Shown here piece after piece: positions 5,760 through 7,291 of a stretch of DNA of 7,291 bases. A model generated the notes under the pieces. It ran no database searches, had not been told where the DNA came from, and saw only the letters and a list, made by a program, of their open reading frames with translations. Made by a program: the position numbers and the translations under genes. Numbering within the stretch: the first letter of the stretch is position 1; every line of letters begins with the position of its first letter. Origin of the DNA: Phycisphaerales bacterium (GTDB lineage Bacteria > Planctomycetota > Phycisphaerae > Sedimentisphaerales > Anaerobacaceae); assembly GCA_003533825.1 (NCBI GenBank), contig DQCG01000302.1, forward strand, positions 3,774 through 11,064. The letters are read 5' to 3'.

Positions 5760-7291
5760 ATGAGATACAAGATAAGAAAAATGACTCTGATTGTTCTTCT
5801 GTCGACGGCGCTTTCAAATCCGGACGCGGTTTACGCCTCAGCATCGGACCGGGCACAAAGCAATGAGACAACGGTACCCATCGTAAACATCGGCAAGAAA
5901 GACGTTATTAAATCAATCGAATTCGAGAACAATCGCGCGTATAAAGACAAGACCTTGCTGAAGAAGCTTGACTTTGAGGTGGACGACTACATCGACCCGA
6001 TTCTGGCCGAGTCCGGCAGGAACATAATCTCAGAATTTTACCGAAGCAAGGGCTTTCCACATGTCGAGGTAATGCTGGACAGAAAAAAACTGTCTGAGGG
6101 CAAAATCATTTACACGATTGTGGAGGGCCCGCGGCTAAAAATCAAGTCGATAAGGTTCACAGGCAATAAAGCCATAAAAACCGGCGACCTTAGAAATACC
6201 ATTAAAACAAAAACCAGAAGCTGGATTTTGTGGCCGGTCTACTATACTGAGGAGAAAATCAAAGCGGACGTAGAAAAGCTGCGAACGCTTTATTTCAACA
6301 GGGGATTCCTGAATCACCGCATCGTCGCCCAGGGCCAGAGCCATATCACTTTCATAATCGAAGAAGGACCGCTTTATAAAATCAGGAACATTACATTCAC
6401 GGGAAATACGATATTTGAAACCGAAGCGCTCCGGGCGGAACTGACACTGGAATCCGGACAAATCTATTATCAGCAAAAAGCCCAGGCACACACAAAGCGT
6501 ATTCTCAAGCTTTATCGCGAAGACGGATATGTGGATGCGGAGGTCTGGCAGCAGCACCGGTGGATTCCGGAAACCAACCTTGTAGACGTCGAATTCAAAA
6601 TCACCGAGGGCAGGCAGTTCAGGATCGGCAAGGTTGAAATAACAGGCAACGAGCAGGTTCACGATAAGGTTATCCGGCGGATCCTGGACGAGTACGATTT
6701 TTCGCCGGGTGAATTATACAACGCCCATATCGCCCCCAGACAGGGCGGCGGTCAGTTGGAACGATACGTCCAAACAATGACGATGTCCGAAGAAGCGATA
6801 ATCAGACCTGCCCAGCCCACCGCGAGAGCCCCGGAACGCAGGGATGCCATTGTGGACATCAAGGAAGGCATGACCGGGATTGTGAATCCGGGTATCGCCA
6901 TGGGCAGCGACAGCGGTGTCATCGGCCAGTTGATTTGGCAACAGCGCAATTTCGATGTTCAGGACTGGCCCGAGAACTTCGAAGAATTCATCACGATGCG
7001 GTCATTCACAGGGGCCGGGCAGAGCCTTAGAGTCGCGCTCGAACCGGGGACCGTAGTGAGCTACTATTCGGTAACATTTACGGAACCGTACTTCCAGGAC
7101 AAACCGACATCACTCGATGTGGTCGGCTCGAGCTGGGAAAGGTGGAGAGAAAGCCACAACGAAAAAAAGAAAAAAGGATATGTCGGATTCGAGAAGCGGC
7201 TTAAGAACCGCTGGCGTCCGAGTTTCGGTTTTAGAGTCGAGAATGTTGAGGTCTTCGACCTTGATTTCGATGCGCCTCAGGAGATCGTTGA
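5760..7291 (+). CDS. bamA: Outer-membrane protein assembly factor BamA (Omp85), 3'-partial
   Basis: Omp85-family protein that folds and inserts beta-barrel proteins into the outer membrane; its POTRA domains act in the periplasm. The frame is open to the window edge: 510 complete codons, no stop. A signal peptide is likely (basic RYKIRK, hydrophobic TLIVLLSTAL, cut perhaps after VYA at residue 26). Four POTRA domains follow: about 47-124 (IKSIEFENN ... VEGP), 126-204 (IKSIRFTGN ... IEEGP), 206-285 (IRNITFTGN ... ITEG) and 287-370 (IGKVEITGN ... IKEG). The barrel begins near 371, with RNFDVQDWP at 396-404, F-x-GAGQ at 416-421 and FTEPYF at 440-445. The fourth POTRA is odd, with a Pro/Ala-rich stretch (350-358) and no clear Gly-Tyr/Leu-Phe before its second strand. 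An in-frame TAA at 5754-5756 fixes the upstream limit. ATG 5781 is a possible start, but it would remove the basic n-region. No clear Shine-Dalgarno is seen, and the gene is probably co-transcribed with dnaB. TamA-like Omp85 is the alternative; POTRA number and barrel motifs favour BamA. Confidence 0.9.
   Translation, partial: MRYKIRKMTLIVLLSTALSNPDAVYASASDRAQSNETTVPIVNIGKKDVIKSIEFENNRAYKDKTLLKKLDFEVDDYIDPILAESGRNIISEFYRSKGFPHVEVMLDRKKLSEGKIIYTIVEGPRLKIKSIRFTGNKAIKTGDLRNTIKTKTRSWILWPVYYTEEKIKADVEKLRTLYFNRGFLNHRIVAQGQSHITFIIEEGPLYKIRNITFTGNTIFETEALRAELTLESGQIYYQQKAQAHTKRILKLYREDGYVDAEVWQQHRWIPETNLVDVEFKITEGRQFRIGKVEITGNEQVHDKVIRRILDEYDFSPGELYNAHIAPRQGGGQLERYVQTMTMSEEAIIRPAQPTARAPERRDAIVDIKEGMTGIVNPGIAMGSDSGVIGQLIWQQRNFDVQDWPENFEEFITMRSFTGAGQSLRVALEPGTVVSYYSVTFTEPYFQDKPTSLDVVGSSWERWRESHNEKKKKGYVGFEKRLKNRWRPSFGFRVENVEVFDLDFDAPQEIV

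Noticed and set aside
5371..5871. A 166-codon open frame on the minus strand across the dnaB-bamA junction
   Set aside because: It is antisense to the most conserved helicase motifs and to the bamA signal peptide. Its composition looks like a shadow frame, and no promoter or ribosome-binding site is seen.
6135..6662. A 175-codon open frame on the minus strand
   Set aside because: It lies wholly antisense to the POTRA-encoding part of bamA, which has clear family motifs in the + frame. The minus-strand translation shows no recognisable domain.
1..7291. Search for a novel defence, mobile or biosynthetic system
   Set aside because: The coding content is accounted for by a protease, a helicase and an outer-membrane assembly factor. 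No transposase, toxin-antitoxin pair, nuclease cluster or repeat array was found.

Overview
The window holds three genes on the + strand with no RNA gene, insertion sequence or CRISPR array. It suggests a Gram-negative-type (diderm) bacterium, most likely of the Planctomycetota, class Phycisphaerae (Sedimentisphaerales-like). The reasons are a BamA whose barrel start (the RNFDV-x-DWP stretch followed by F-x-GAGQ and a PGT...YSV-x-F-x-EPY segment) has a planctomycete look, a very large secreted beta-helix protein with a 'choice-of-anchor Q'-like end, moderate G+C, and weak or absent Shine-Dalgarno sequences. This placement is from memory of the families. Other environmental diderm phyla that carry similar beta-helix proteins are not excluded.

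Region 1 (1-3858) is the 3' part, almost the whole, of a gene for a giant secreted cysteine protease of the streptopain family (peptidase C10). An N-terminal inhibitory propeptide and the catalytic domain (Cys185, His332, Asn348, counting from the Met codon at base 13) are followed by two tandem copies of an Ig-like (ASH/DUF1573-like) domain plus a right-handed parallel beta-helix. The 5' end, presumably the signal peptide, lies outside the window.

Region 2 (3859-4278) is a 420-base non-coding stretch. It holds terminator-like inverted repeats after the protease gene, then a strong-looking sigma-70-type promoter (TTGACT, 17 bases, TAAAAT), then a leader of about 155 bases with two abutting hairpins, the second followed by a pyrimidine-rich tract.

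Region 3 (4279-7291) is a probable two-gene operon: dnaB, the replicative helicase (476 aa with the start chosen here), and 50 bases later bamA, the outer-membrane barrel assembly factor, cut by the window's 3' edge after 510 codons. Four POTRA domains and the beginning of the barrel are visible. Helicase and envelope assembly have no direct functional link, so their shared transcription is best read as a housekeeping cluster. The protease belongs to a separate transcription unit.

I found no convincing novel biological system. The points most worth a second look are the modular C10 protease with its tandem duplication, the structured dnaB leader, and the aberrant last POTRA of BamA.
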